Below, piece after piece: positions 1-9,152 of a DNA stretch of 64,000 nucleotides. The DNA is from CAIXSC01 sp046349855 (GTDB lineage Bacteria > Planctomycetota > Planctomycetia > Pirellulales > Pirellulaceae): contig JAXMBM010000038.1 in assembly GCA_046349855.1 (NCBI GenBank), positions 1 to 64,000 of the forward strand, in the 5' to 3' direction. The notes under the pieces were generated by a model. That model saw only the letters and a program-made list of their open reading frames with translations, had not been told where the DNA came from and made no database searches. Within the stretch, counting starts at the first letter, position 1; each line of letters opens with the position of its first letter. Both the position numbers and the translations under genes were made by a program.

Positions 1-1565
1 TCCAGTCCGGCATTTACCGCCTTTTCCGACTCGGGCGTGCCGCCATAGTTCACGATCCACTGTTCGCGGTTCGCCTGCGTTCGTTTGGCGTACAACCCCT
101 GTTGCTCTTCGGTGGTGAATTCGAACCGCTGGATCGGCGTCACCGTCGCCTTGCCCTGATCGTCGATGACCAGATCGCAGACCCGCCACAGATTGCCATC
201 CCCTTCCTGCAGCGGACGGAAACGGTAGGTCTGCCCACCCTGATAAACCTTCACCTCGGCCAGCGACCGGGAGAGGGCGGTCTGGCCGCTGCTGTCGCTA
301 CTCTCCGTGTCGGCGTAGTGCACAAAGTAGTGGTAACGTCCCGGCTGAACTCCGAGCACCGTGATGGTCTCGGGACCGTCGCCATCGCGATCGTCGACAT
401 CCAGGCTGACAAACTCCTGACTCGCCAGATCCCCCTTCTGTTTATGGAAGATGTGAAACCGTTGATTGCCGGGAAGCGGCCCTTCCAGATGAGCATCCAG
501 GTCTTTGGCTCCCGCGCCCCAGGTGAGGACAAAGCGAATCTGCCCGGCAGCCAGACCGGGGCTGAGAGCGACACGCAACGGTTCTCCACCAGCCGCCGCC
601 AACTCCCGCTCCAGTTGTTCCGTGCTGTAGCCGGCGGCGGCAATCTCGACACTCGCCGGTCCCTCCGGCGCCGCCTGGAGCGTGAATTTGCCGTCGGCAT
701 CGGTGACGGTCTTGAGGGGCGTGCCCGATAAGCGGATCTGTGCGCCTGGAACCGGTTGGCCAGTGGTGGCGCTGACGACCTGTCCGCTGAGCTGCGCTGT
801 GCCGAGCGGCGCCTTGGGCGGCGGTTCCGGGACGGTAAGCTCCCGAGTTTGCAGGGACCAGCCGGAGCGATAGCGCACTTTGACGACATCGCCCGGTCGC
901 ACGCCGCTCCAACGCCATTGCAGCGTTTCCGCGCTGTTGGACGCCGCGACTCGATCGAGCAGTTCGGTGTCGCGATTCTCGTCGCGGCGGCGGAAACCGA
1001 CTCGACCCGGGGTTACCGGCTGAAAGGTGATGGTGAGTCGGTCATGGTCGACCGGGTCGCGTGCGATCCCCATACCATCCGCCAGTTCGGCGTAACTCAT
1101 CACCGTGGAACGGTGATACACGAGTCCGGCGAGGATGGCGAGCAGGAGGGCGGCCAGTGTACCGGCGGCGAGCAGCCAGCTGCCAAGTCGCTGCCGCTGG
1201 ACGGACCGCTGCAGGGCGAGTGCCTGCCGTTGCAGTTCATCGAGTTTTCCATCGGGCGTTGGCCCCAACACCACGCGGCTGGGGGGCGGCGGCGGTTTGG
1301 CCGGACTGGCCGCGCGGGCTGGCGGCGCAGGGGCCGCCGACGGCACGTCGGTCGCATCGGTGGCGGGCGGCGCGATCGTAGGCGACGGGGGCGCCGACGT
1401 TGGACCGATGGCCGAGGAGAGCCTGGAGGGAGGTGGCGGCGGCGCGGGTTTGCGCTGCGGCAGGGGGGGAGGGGGAGGTTGAGCAACCGACAGCACGGCT
1501 CCGCAGGCCGGGCAGTTCCGAGCCTGCGATTCGAGCACCGATCCACAACGCGGGCAGCCAGCCAT
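1..1565 (-). CDS. Zinc-ribbon / transmembrane / YfaP-like (DUF2135) protein, 3' end cut by window edge
   Basis: An open frame runs on the minus strand from an ATG at 1565 to the window edge with no stop, so at least 521 residues are present and the C-terminus is missing. Seen in order: an N-terminal zinc ribbon (CPRC then CPAC, Cys 4, 7, 18, 21), a Pro/Ala-rich linker, one hydrophobic helix at about 124-148, a beta-rich stretch, a carboxypeptidase-regulatory-like repeat near 256-310 (GQVVSATTGQPVPGAQ), and from about 340 a segment with the LTWGAGAKDLDAHLEGP pattern typical of the YfaP/DUF2135 family. The gene lies 5 bp after a vWA gene on the same strand and is the last visible member of the block. 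A membrane-anchored sensor or adhesion role is inference. The frame is real rather than a shadow because it carries ordered recognisable motifs throughout. Confidence 0.85.
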   Translation of the reverse strand, partial: MAGCPRCGSVLESQARNCPACGAVLSVAQPPPPPLPQRKPAPPPPPSRLSSAIGPTSAPPSPTIAPPATDATDVPSAAPAPPARAASPAKPPPPPSRVVLGPTPDGKLDELQRQALALQRSVQRQRLGSWLLAAGTLAALLLAILAGLVYHRSTVMSYAELADGMGIARDPVDHDRLTITFQPVTPGRVGFRRRDENRDTELLDRVAASNSAETLQWRWSGVRPGDVVKVRYRSGWSLQTRELTVPEPPPKAPLGTAQLSGQVVSATTGQPVPGAQIRLSGTPLKTVTDADGKFTLQAAPEGPASVEIAAAGYSTEQLERELAAAGGEPLRVALSPGLAAGQIRFVLTWGAGAKDLDAHLEGPLPGNQRFHIFHKQKGDLASQEFVSLDVDDRDGDGPETITVLGVQPGRYHYFVHYADTESSDSSGQTALSRSLAEVKVYQGGQTYRFRPLQEGDGNLWRVCDLVIDDQGKATVTPIQRFEFTTEEQQGLYAKRTQANREQWIVNYGGTPESEKAVNAGL

Positions 1566-1570
1566 GTTCC

Positions 1571-2611
1571 TTAATCCTCCAGGATTCGCCCCTCGCTCAG
1601 CACCTGGCCAAAGTCTTCCATCGACTGAACTTTGCCGGCCGCACCCGCCAGCGGCAGGTAGTCACCCCGGAACTCGTCCTGAGTGAAGACCTGCAGCAGC
1701 ACGTTCTTTTCCAGCAGGAGCCGGGCCAGTGCTTCGACCGTCGTCCCGGCACGACTGGGCGCATGAAACTGGGCGTCGGTGACCAGATAGAAGCGGCGCA
1801 TCGCGCCGTCCGCCAGCGGCAATGACAGGGCTTTTTCCAGTGCGTCGAGCGAGGACTCGGGGAGGTCACCGCCATCGTAGCGCTTCATCTTTTCGACCGA
1901 AGTGCGGAACTTATCGACGTCCGTGGTGAAGTCGTAGAGATCGCACCAGTCGTCCTCCGAGGCATCGCCAAAGCCGACCAGGGCGAAGCGGTGTTCGATC
2001 TTCTGCTTCTGCATCGCCTGGGAAAACTGGACGCACTTGTCGCGCAACGTGGCAATCATGCGGTTCATCGATCCTGTCGTATCGATCAGGATCACGATGT
2101 CCGCCTTGCTGGACGTGCCGAAGGTCGCCTGCTGACTCTTCCGCCAGAACGCTCCCCGATACCGCACGGCCACGTCGATTTCCTGCCCAGGCTCGTAGAC
2201 CCAGGACCACGAGCGCTGCTGCGGACCCGTCTCAGTGAAGTAGTCGATCACTTCGGTGGTGATCGCCCCCGAACGCCGGCTGAGGAACACGCGACCGGGA
2301 CGCACCACTTGAAACGCAACTTCCACCCGACCCTGACTGGCCGGATGCTGCTGAACCGTTACCTGATCAAGGACCGCGTACGAACGCACTCCCGATTGAT
2401 AGAGCCATCCCAGGAGAAACAGCAGCAGGAACAGGCCGAGGCCAAACAACCCGGCCAGCCAGCGATTGCGTTGGCTGGCCGATTGGTTCTGCTGCTGCAG
2501 CGAAGCGATCCACCGCTGCATCTCGTCTGTCCGTCCTCCGCCGGCACTCGAACCCGATCCGGCAGAGAGGTCGGCCTTCTTGGGAGGCGGAGGCGGCGGT
2601 CGATTGGACAT
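1571..2611 (-). CDS. Membrane-anchored von Willebrand factor A (vWA) domain protein
   Basis: 346 residues. A Pro-rich N-terminus is followed by a Gln-rich helix, a transmembrane helix at about 51-71, a beta-rich region, and a C-terminal vWA domain beginning near 170. The metal-ion-dependent adhesion site reads DTTGS (Asp177, Thr179, Ser181), a conservative change from DxSxS, and SLDALEKAL / FYLVTDAQF supply the later vWA strands. vWA domains bind protein partners through a divalent metal; in multicomponent ATPase/GTPase systems they usually act as scaffolds. The start is an ATG at 2611. The gene is 5 bp upstream of the zinc-ribbon/YfaP gene and follows the PP2C gene after 193 bp of non-coding sequence (2612-2804) in which I see no further gene. 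Confidence 0.88.
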   Translation of the reverse strand: MSNRPPPPPPKKADLSAGSGSSAGGGRTDEMQRWIASLQQQNQSASQRNRWLAGLFGLGLFLLLFLLGWLYQSGVRSYAVLDQVTVQQHPASQGRVEVAFQVVRPGRVFLSRRSGAITTEVIDYFTETGPQQRSWSWVYEPGQEIDVAVRYRGAFWRKSQQATFGTSSKADIVILIDTTGSMNRMIATLRDKCVQFSQAMQKQKIEHRFALVGFGDASEDDWCDLYDFTTDVDKFRTSVEKMKRYDGGDLPESSLDALEKALSLPLADGAMRRFYLVTDAQFHAPSRAGTTVEALARLLLEKNVLLQVFTQDEFRGDYLPLAGAAGKVQSMEDFGQVLSEGRILED

Positions 2612-2804
2612 AGCTGGTTCGGGAGCGTACGGCTCCGCGCTTCAAGTTAGGTTAGAGATAGCGGGAGCCGGACGGTACCTTGGTCCCACGGGGAGATGAA
2701 TCGGAAAACGGCCCACGATGCCACTCGATCGACCAGCCTGACGAGCGATCTCCCGAGCGTTGCTGCGGCTGTTGGCGTCCCAGGGGTGGCCTGATCGTGA
2801 CCTG

Positions 2805-4247
2805 TCAGGCGGGCGCATTCTGGTTGTCGGGCGGAGTGGTCGTTGAAGCGGCGGCTCCCTCTCCCGCCGCCTGGGGCGAGTCGGTGGTGGCAGGGACGTC
2901 GGCCGAAGTCTCCGCGACGGGCTCCGAGAATGGTGCTCCTGCGGTATCTGTTGCCGCCGCCACCGATTCGTCACGGTCACTGTCTTCGGTTGGCGACGGA
3001 CTCGCCGCCGCCGCAGTATCCGAAGCAACGGATACCGTATCGGGAACGGCCGTATCGGGAACGGCCGTATCGGGAACGGCGGAGTCGGCGTCGGCGGCTG
3101 GCGTCGTTGAGTCGGCGGGCGCAGCTGCATCCGCGACCGACGGCGGGGATTCCGACGCGGGATGGGTCGGTGTATCGTCACTTGCCACACTGCCGGCTGG
3201 CGTGGTCGAGGAAAGCTCGCCAGCCGAACTTGCTTCCGCGACGCCTGCGGCTGCCGCCGGCTGGCAGGCCGGCTCCTCGACAGGTCGATCGGCCGTTTCG
3301 TCGGCCGATACTTCAGCAGGGAACGACGAATCGGCACTGGCCGCTGCCTGCTCGGCATTCGCCGCCGCTGGTTCGTTCAGCGGAGTTTCTTCTTCCACCA
3401 GTTCCGCCACGACCACCGCTTCTTCTGCGCCGGCTTCCGCCGGCTGTGTAGGGGTGGCGGCGAGCGAGGCCTCGATTTCCAGTTGCTGGGGTGGAGAGAC
3501 ACCCAGGCGGAGAATGACCAAGGTCGTGTCGTCGACGCGAATCCGCTGGTCCTGCGACAACTCACGGAGCTCGGAGATGCGCTGCGTCCAGGTGAACGCA
3601 TCCTGACTCCACAAGCCGGCCCAGTCGATCGGTTCCCCGTGATCCGACAGGCGATAGAGCCATTTGCCGAGTGCGTCGGTCGACAGGATGATCCAGTCCC
3701 CCGGGGCACAGTCGGCGGTGAAAGTCTGGAACGGTACGGTTGGTCCACTGACTCGGCTGGAGCTCGACCACGTCACCGGATCGCGATCGAAGTCGGCGGC
3801 ACAGGTCAGGGGAAAGCGGGCCAGCACGTCGGCGCCGCGCAGATGAAACAGGCAGCAGTCTCCGGTGGCGATGGCCCGCAGGCTCAGGGTCTCGGGCTGT
3901 TCGCCCGGAACCACTTCCACCCACAGGAACGCCGCTGACGCTCCACCCGACTGCTCGAGCTTCGCGCGTTGATGCCAGGGAAGGGCGTGGACATTGATCG
4001 ACTTGGACCAGGACTTGCGCTGCTCCTTGATCCAGTCCTGCACCGACTGCGGGTTGTCCCAGCAGGGTGGCGTGGCGACCGAGGTGCCGGTGAGGAGTTG
4101 TGCCCACCGGCGGGAAAAAATGGCGGACGACACGCCGTCCGCGATGGCGGCCCGCCCGTCCTGAGGTGCGACGGCGTACGCATCTTCGTAGTCGCTGGCT
4201 TTTTCCAGGTCCTTGGCGTACCAGAAGCACCGGGCGTCAAACGTCAT
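2805..4247 (-). CDS. PP2C-family serine/threonine protein phosphatase with long acidic low-complexity tail
   Basis: 480 residues from the ATG at 4247, which has GGAG 8 nt upstream; a GTG at 4256 is a weaker alternative. The first 255 residues form a PP2C fold: YEDAY with a following DG at about 37-38, GDCC near 129, GDWIILSTDALG at 183-194 and the terminal metal-binding DDTT at about 239-242. This combination predicts a Mn/Mg-dependent phosphatase that would reverse Ser/Thr phosphorylation by the kinase-like protein at 22.2-25.0 kb. The remaining 225 residues are Ala/Ser/Asp/Glu/Pro-rich with PDTAV repeats encoded by a 15-bp tandem repeat. There is no signal peptide or membrane helix, so it is probably cytoplasmic. 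It sits between two vWA genes, 15-25 bp from its upstream neighbour. Confidence 0.88.
   Translation of the reverse strand: MTFDARCFWYAKDLEKASDYEDAYAVAPQDGRAAIADGVSSAIFSRRWAQLLTGTSVATPPCWDNPQSVQDWIKEQRKSWSKSINVHALPWHQRAKLEQSGGASAAFLWVEVVPGEQPETLSLRAIATGDCCLFHLRGADVLARFPLTCAADFDRDPVTWSSSSRVSGPTVPFQTFTADCAPGDWIILSTDALGKWLYRLSDHGEPIDWAGLWSQDAFTWTQRISELRELSQDQRIRVDDTTLVILRLGVSPPQQLEIEASLAATPTQPAEAGAEEAVVVAELVEEETPLNEPAAANAEQAAASADSSFPAEVSADETADRPVEEPACQPAAAAGVAEASSAGELSSTTPAGSVASDDTPTHPASESPPSVADAAAPADSTTPAADADSAVPDTAVPDTAVPDTVSVASDTAAAASPSPTEDSDRDESVAAATDTAGAPFSEPVAETSADVPATTDSPQAAGEGAAASTTTPPDNQNAPA
3037..3081. repeat. Three 15-bp tandem repeats inside the PP2C tail
   Basis: The unit gtatcgggaacggcc occurs three times in direct succession and keeps frame, encoding PDTAV repeats in the low-complexity tail. 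It is a likely site of length variation by slippage. Confidence 0.85.
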
Positions 4248-4271
4248 GAAGGCCACTCCGGGAAAGTCGGA

Positions 4272-6389
4272 TTACAACTCGGCCGCGAAGGACCGCTTCA
4301 AGGGATCCAGCAGCAGGGAGAACTTGCCGTTGACGACCAGGCCGCGAGCACCGCTCTTGATCGACGGCTTCTCCGCCGCCAGCGTGTCGCCGAACAGCAG
4401 TGGGCTGGCGGTCTGCCAGAGGGCCTGCAGTGACGGCGTCCCCAGATCGGCGTCGGAATTCGGGTAGATCGCCGAGGCGTGCGGCTGTTCGGTCGCCACG
4501 ATATGGTAGAGCGCGACCGGACTGCCGCTCGCGGTGGCCAGCCCCGTCAGTTCACCGGCGGCCTGCTGCAATTGCCCCGGATCGGCGGCGGCGCGCGTGA
4601 GGTGAATCACGATCGGGCTCAGACCGGCCGACGGATGATCGGCGCACCAATCGCGTACGATGGTCGCGACGGCAGTGAATGCCGGCTGCGGAGCGGTGGC
4701 ACCCGTCGGTTCGACCTCCACCAGGACCGGACGCTTGCGGGGGATGGAAATCAATCCACCCACACCGTCCGACACCTGATCCTCGAATTCATCCACGCGC
4801 ACGGCCCCCGACAGCACTTCGCTGTCGCGGGCGAAGGTGCGACCCGTCAGGCCTCCTTCGAGCGTCGTGCGGACTTCGGTGTCGCCGGCACTGTCGCCGT
4901 ACGTGACGACGGCCACGTCCACGGATCCTTTGCCACCCTTGGCAAGTTCGGCGACCATGTCACCCAATTGCGTTTGCAGGCGGGCACAGGCGTTGTTCAG
5001 ATCGGCCGAGAAAGGATCTTCGACCGAGCGGTCCAGTACGAACACGATGCAGGCCGGTGAATCGGGAGACACGCCCGCGGCGACCGCAGCGCTACCGGCC
5101 GCCTGGTCGATCACCGCAGGCGCAGGCTGATCGTCGAGCGTCGGGACCAGCAGGTCATCGCCCAGCGAGGCGGGGGCCAGATCCAAGGCCGGGGTGGCGT
5201 CGATCGGCGGGATTTCCAGCGGCGCGACATCCGGCACCGTGGGGGCGGGAGCCGGTACCACGGGCGTGGGCGGCGCCACCGGGGCGCTCGGGACCACAGG
5301 GGGTGTGACGGGGGCGGGAGCCGGCGCCGGAGGCGTCACCGGGGAAGGAGGGGCCACCGGTGGCTTGACCGGAGTGACGTACTTGGCCGCTGCCGGCGGT
5401 GTGACGGCAGTCGGCGGCTTGACCGCCGGGGCCGGAGTCGGCCGCGGGGCGGCGGGGCGCGGCGGCGGCGCCTTGATGATCGCGGGACCCAGCTTGGGTC
5501 CGCCATCGGCGGGCTTCGCGGTTGGCACCGGCGCGGCGGCGACTTTGGCCTGACCTGCCAGCGATTTCTGCACGTGGGTGGGAACCACCGACAGCGTCTT
5601 GGTCACATCCACCATCTTGGCGTTGTAGACCAACGCTCGGGCATTCGCGTTGACGACGACCTGGCTCGTCTTGAGGGCGTCGGCCAGATGCGGCGGCAGC
5701 AGGCTCGCCCGCTCGAACCATTCCCGCTGCTGACCCACGGGCAGATAGGCCCGATTGGCGGGAAACAGCGTTGGCGGGGTAGTGGCGGAGGAACTCAAGT
5801 GCAGCTGCACGACGACCGGATTCTGCCCTCCCACCGCCAGGTCCTGGACCGACTTGACGGCCTTGAGGGGATTGCCGTCGCCAGCGGCGCCGGCGGTAAG
5901 GTGGATGACGAGCGGTTGCCCTTGCACGCCGGAAGCGGGTGACCACCGTGCCAGCAGATCGCGGCAGAAATCGAAGGCGGCAATCTGGGGTCCGCGTCCC
6001 GCGGTGACCGGCGTATACCAGATGGGGAACTGCACCTGGACCTCGTCCATCATGCCGCCTGCTGACGGCACGCGGCGCGTGCGGGTTTCGACGGTGGCCG
6101 GACTGGCGGACACCTCGGCGGCCGAGACGAACTCGCGCCCGGCGAGGGCCCCGGACCAGCGGGTGCCGACGTTGACGCTGCCGTCAGCTTCGCTGCGATA
6201 GCCGACCAGCGCCACTTCGCAGTCGCCGGCCGGCGACAGTTTGGCGAGGATGGCGTTCACCGCCGTGGCCACGCTTTCGGCCTTCGACTTGGCCGGCCCG
6301 AAGCTGGGCGGCCCCCCGGGGCCGGTCGTCACCGCACTCGACTCCATCGCGGACGACTCGTCGATCAGGAACACAATTCCCACACTCAT
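4272..6389 (-). CDS. Tandem vWA-domain protein with proline-rich hinge
   Basis: 705 residues using the ATG at 6389, preceded by GGGGAG 8-9 nt upstream; the frame extends 11 codons further without a good ribosome site. Two vWA domains flank a Pro/Ala/Val-rich hinge (about 285-425). The first domain begins at once with VFLIDESSAM and the second near 445 with IVFVLDRSVEDPF. Both share the later motif WSG/EGG...LTGR/AGREFxxxxEV and the strand VIHLT. In both, the third residue of the DxSxS metal site is lost (DESSA, DRSVE), so metal binding may be weak or absent and the domains may be purely structural. No signal peptide or TM helix is seen. The gene lies 25 bp upstream of the PP2C start and 135 bp downstream of the next vWA gene. 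Confidence 0.88.
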   Translation of the reverse strand: MSVGIVFLIDESSAMESSAVTTGPGGPPSFGPAKSKAESVATAVNAILAKLSPAGDCEVALVGYRSEADGSVNVGTRWSGALAGREFVSAAEVSASPATVETRTRRVPSAGGMMDEVQVQFPIWYTPVTAGRGPQIAAFDFCRDLLARWSPASGVQGQPLVIHLTAGAAGDGNPLKAVKSVQDLAVGGQNPVVVQLHLSSSATTPPTLFPANRAYLPVGQQREWFERASLLPPHLADALKTSQVVVNANARALVYNAKMVDVTKTLSVVPTHVQKSLAGQAKVAAAPVPTAKPADGGPKLGPAIIKAPPPRPAAPRPTPAPAVKPPTAVTPPAAAKYVTPVKPPVAPPSPVTPPAPAPAPVTPPVVPSAPVAPPTPVVPAPAPTVPDVAPLEIPPIDATPALDLAPASLGDDLLVPTLDDQPAPAVIDQAAGSAAVAAGVSPDSPACIVFVLDRSVEDPFSADLNNACARLQTQLGDMVAELAKGGKGSVDVAVVTYGDSAGDTEVRTTLEGGLTGRTFARDSEVLSGAVRVDEFEDQVSDGVGGLISIPRKRPVLVEVEPTGATAPQPAFTAVATIVRDWCADHPSAGLSPIVIHLTRAAADPGQLQQAAGELTGLATASGSPVALYHIVATEQPHASAIYPNSDADLGTPSLQALWQTASPLLFGDTLAAEKPSIKSGARGLVVNGKFSLLLDPLKRSFAAEL

Positions 6390-6524
6390 CTGCTGCTCTC
6401 CCCAAGAACCGCGGAGCTTCAAACTGGATGCAAGGCACGTGGGCCAGGCCGACCAACGTCGGTGCGGTCCGCCCGAACCGCCTGGTGGGCGGACCGCGGA
6501 CGTGGACTCGCCTGGAATGGGTGA

Positions 6525-7382
6525 CTACCGCAGCGAACGAGCCGCTCGCGTACCCATGTCGAGGAATTTGATCAGCGACACCATGTCGGCGTTGAAGGCC
6601 ATGCCGCGGGCGCCGGCCTGCAGTTCAAATCCTTCCGCGATCGCTGCCTGGAACATTTTCTCCGGCAGTTCGCTCGACATCTTGAACAGCACGCGGGCCA
6701 GTTCATTGGGCAGGATCTCGCCGCTGGCCGGAAAGAGGAACGGATCGCCCGGCGTTTCCGAGAGGTGGCAATTGAACAGCAGCACATTGCCATCTTCGGT
6801 GGCCAGTCCCTTGAGCGGATCGGCGTAGGGGAGCGGGTCACCGTCCTGCGATTCGCCGTCCGAGATATGAATCACCACGGGCGGGAAGCTGCGGGGATGT
6901 TCCTGGATCCACTTGTCGACCAGTTCGTAGGCCCGGTACAAGGCGTTGCACATCGGGGTGCCGCCTTCCGCCTTGGGTTCGACCCACACCGGCATTTCGA
7001 CCGGAGTCTCCACCACTTCGCCGGCGTCTTCGTCGTAGAACTGCTTGATCTTCTGTTCCATCCGGGCCGGGTTGTTGCCGATCTCGACGATCGACACCAA
7101 CTCCCGACCGGCAAGCGCGCCGCCGAGGGGCGAATCGATGATCGGATTGGCGTCGGCGTCGGTGCGGTAACCGATCACGCCGATGTCGACGTAGTCCCGG
7201 ATCCCTTCCCCGCCCGTGGCGCGAATCGTCATGTTCTGCAGCCAGCCATTGATGGCCGTGACCAACTCATCCTTCTTGCGGTTCGGCGAGTTCCCGATGG
7301 GATCTTCCATCGAATAGGACTGGTCGAGCAAGAAGACGAACAGAGCCTTGTTCTGACGACTGATCTCTTGCGAGTAGGGCAT
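6525..7382 (-). CDS. Single vWA-domain protein with intact MIDAS
   Basis: 285 residues from the ATG at 7382 with a GGAG 7 nt upstream; a longer frame to 7457 lacks such a site. The whole protein is one vWA domain: FLLDQSYSM gives an intact DxSxS site (Asp20, Ser22, Ser24), with VVIHISDGESQDGDP as the second metal strand. It is closely related to each half of the tandem vWA protein downstream (shared GALAGRELVSIVEIG and VVIHISDGES-type segments), so the tandem gene probably arose by duplication of this one and lost metal ligands. Soluble and without a signal peptide. It is the best candidate for the metal-dependent partner-binding vWA of the locus. Confidence 0.88.
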   Translation of the reverse strand: MPYSQEISRQNKALFVFLLDQSYSMEDPIGNSPNRKKDELVTAINGWLQNMTIRATGGEGIRDYVDIGVIGYRTDADANPIIDSPLGGALAGRELVSIVEIGNNPARMEQKIKQFYDEDAGEVVETPVEMPVWVEPKAEGGTPMCNALYRAYELVDKWIQEHPRSFPPVVIHISDGESQDGDPLPYADPLKGLATEDGNVLLFNCHLSETPGDPFLFPASGEILPNELARVLFKMSSELPEKMFQAAIAEGFELQAGARGMAFNADMVSLIKFLDMGTRAARSLR

Positions 7383-7499
7383 GCCGATTCTCCACGGTGA
7401 AGGAAGCGTGATCTCGAGTTGGAAACTGCAGAGGAGCTGAGGACACGCGGCGGTCATGGCGGCGCGTGGCCGTCAGCATGGCGGACAACGGAACCAACG

Positions 7500-8951
7500 T
7501 CAACGGTTGAACAGCGGCGCCAATTCTTCCCAGGCGGCGACGATGTCTTTGGCAAACTGACCTTCGGAAGTGAATGACACCTCGACCTTGCCGCCCAGCT
7601 TCACGTAGTCGGCCATTTTGGCTTCGTACGAATCGCAGCGGCGAGCAAAACTCTGCCACGACGCCAGATCGCCGACGGCCGCCAGCAGCTTGTTACGCTG
7701 CATCAGGTAATCTTTGGAGGCGGCTTTGTCGGTGGGATCGGCGGGCGTGGTGAGTCGTGCCTTGGGGTACGGCAGATAGGCGTTGGGAAACTGCTTGCTC
7801 GGCTTGCTGGGCGGCCAGTAGCGCCAAGAGTCTCCGCCCGGCGCGGCGAGGAATTCCCCTTCCAGCAGCGTGTTGGCCTGCGTGTCCACGGCGAACTGAT
7901 ACTCCTTCACCGGCACGTCCTTCACCGGCAAGCTCCGCTCGACCCACGCCTTCATCGCCGCCGCCAGATTCTCCTTGACCGGATCGTCCGGCCCCTGAGC
8001 GAGGATCCGTTTGAGTACGGCCACCATCTGCCCGACGTTGCGCGGCGGCACGCGCGGCACGCTCTGGATCGCAATCAACAACTTGAGCGACTTGAGCCCC
8101 CGGCGAACCTCGTCGTCCAGCGTCGCGGACGCACCGCCGGGCGCTTCCGGATACTTGGTGAAGAACGCTTCCAGATCGCGCACCAGCGGATCCCAGGCCG
8201 GTGTCGGTTCAGGAAAAGACTTCCCCTGGACCGGCGTGACCGCCTGCCCGATGCGGAGCCGCAACTGGTCCGCTTCCTTGTGATAGCGAGCTGCCACTTC
8301 CAGGACGTCGAGTTCCGCGTTCCGTGGTCCGAGCCACTCCTGGAGGATCTTCAGGCACTGATCGTATTGCGAATTGCGGAAAGCCAGCTGGGCCCGCTTC
8401 AACACATCGCGGTTCGTGGCCGTGACCTTCGAGGTCTGGATGGTTTCCTCCACCTTGGCCACCCGCTGGTCCACCAGCCGCTGCAGCGCTTCCACCTGCC
8501 GGACATCCGCGGCCTTGCGATCGAGCGACTTGCGGAGGTCGGTGAGTCGTTTGGCGGCGGCATCCAGGGTCGCTTCATTCGGATTCGCCTCCGCCCCCTT
8601 GGTCGCCTTGAGGCCGTCGCTGAACTCTTTGGCCAGTTCCTGCGCCAATTCAAGCCGTCGCTGATCCTGTTCGACCACTTCCTTCCAGCGGGGATCTTTC
8701 ACGGCGGGAGCGGCCGGCCATTTGTCGTATGGCCGCGCGACCACGTCGCTGAACCACGATACGGTCTGCGCATCATTTTCCAGATCGAGCGCGGCGATGT
8801 CGGCCGGCACGGGAGGCGCACCCGACAACGGGGCACCGCTACTCGACACGCTGACCGGGGAGCCTTGCACCGCTTCGGAGACACTCCAGGCCGTCAGCAA
8901 GCCCAGCGGAATCAGGCTGCCAAGAATCATCAGCAGGCGGGAAAAACTCAT
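7500..8951 (-). CDS. Exported or membrane-anchored coiled-coil protein of unknown function
   Basis: 483 residues if translation starts at the ATG at 8951, which has a GGGGAAGG ribosome site about 12 nt upstream. The frame runs on to 9326, but that extension reads through the hairpin repeat array and is not credible. Residues 6-28 form a hydrophobic segment (ILGSLIPLGLLTAW) that could be a signal anchor. The body is rich in Ala, Lys, Glu and Asp with heptad-like helices around 120-230 (DLRKSLDRKAADVRQVEAL), then a more mixed region ending in EELAPLFNR. I do not recognise the family. It is co-directional with the vWA genes and 118 bp upstream of the intact vWA gene, so it probably belongs to the same complex, perhaps as a periplasm-facing spacer or sensor. 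Confidence 0.78.
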   Translation of the reverse strand: MSFSRLLMILGSLIPLGLLTAWSVSEAVQGSPVSVSSSGAPLSGAPPVPADIAALDLENDAQTVSWFSDVVARPYDKWPAAPAVKDPRWKEVVEQDQRRLELAQELAKEFSDGLKATKGAEANPNEATLDAAAKRLTDLRKSLDRKAADVRQVEALQRLVDQRVAKVEETIQTSKVTATNRDVLKRAQLAFRNSQYDQCLKILQEWLGPRNAELDVLEVAARYHKEADQLRLRIGQAVTPVQGKSFPEPTPAWDPLVRDLEAFFTKYPEAPGGASATLDDEVRRGLKSLKLLIAIQSVPRVPPRNVGQMVAVLKRILAQGPDDPVKENLAAAMKAWVERSLPVKDVPVKEYQFAVDTQANTLLEGEFLAAPGGDSWRYWPPSKPSKQFPNAYLPYPKARLTTPADPTDKAASKDYLMQRNKLLAAVGDLASWQSFARRCDSYEAKMADYVKLGGKVEVSFTSEGQFAKDIVAAWEELAPLFNR

Positions 8952-9152
8952 GACGCCAACCTTCCCCTCAAGAGGTCGAAACGCGATCAACAGGCCGAAT
9001 CGACCAGGGACTATGGTATCCCCACTAAAGGGGTTGTTCAAGTCGGCGAAAAGATGTCGCCAATCCCGTTCGATTCGACCTCCTGAACAGGGAATCGCAA
9101 GCCGCGGTTTCCACCCGCCACCCGCCGCCAGAAAAAACGGGGCTTTTCTATA

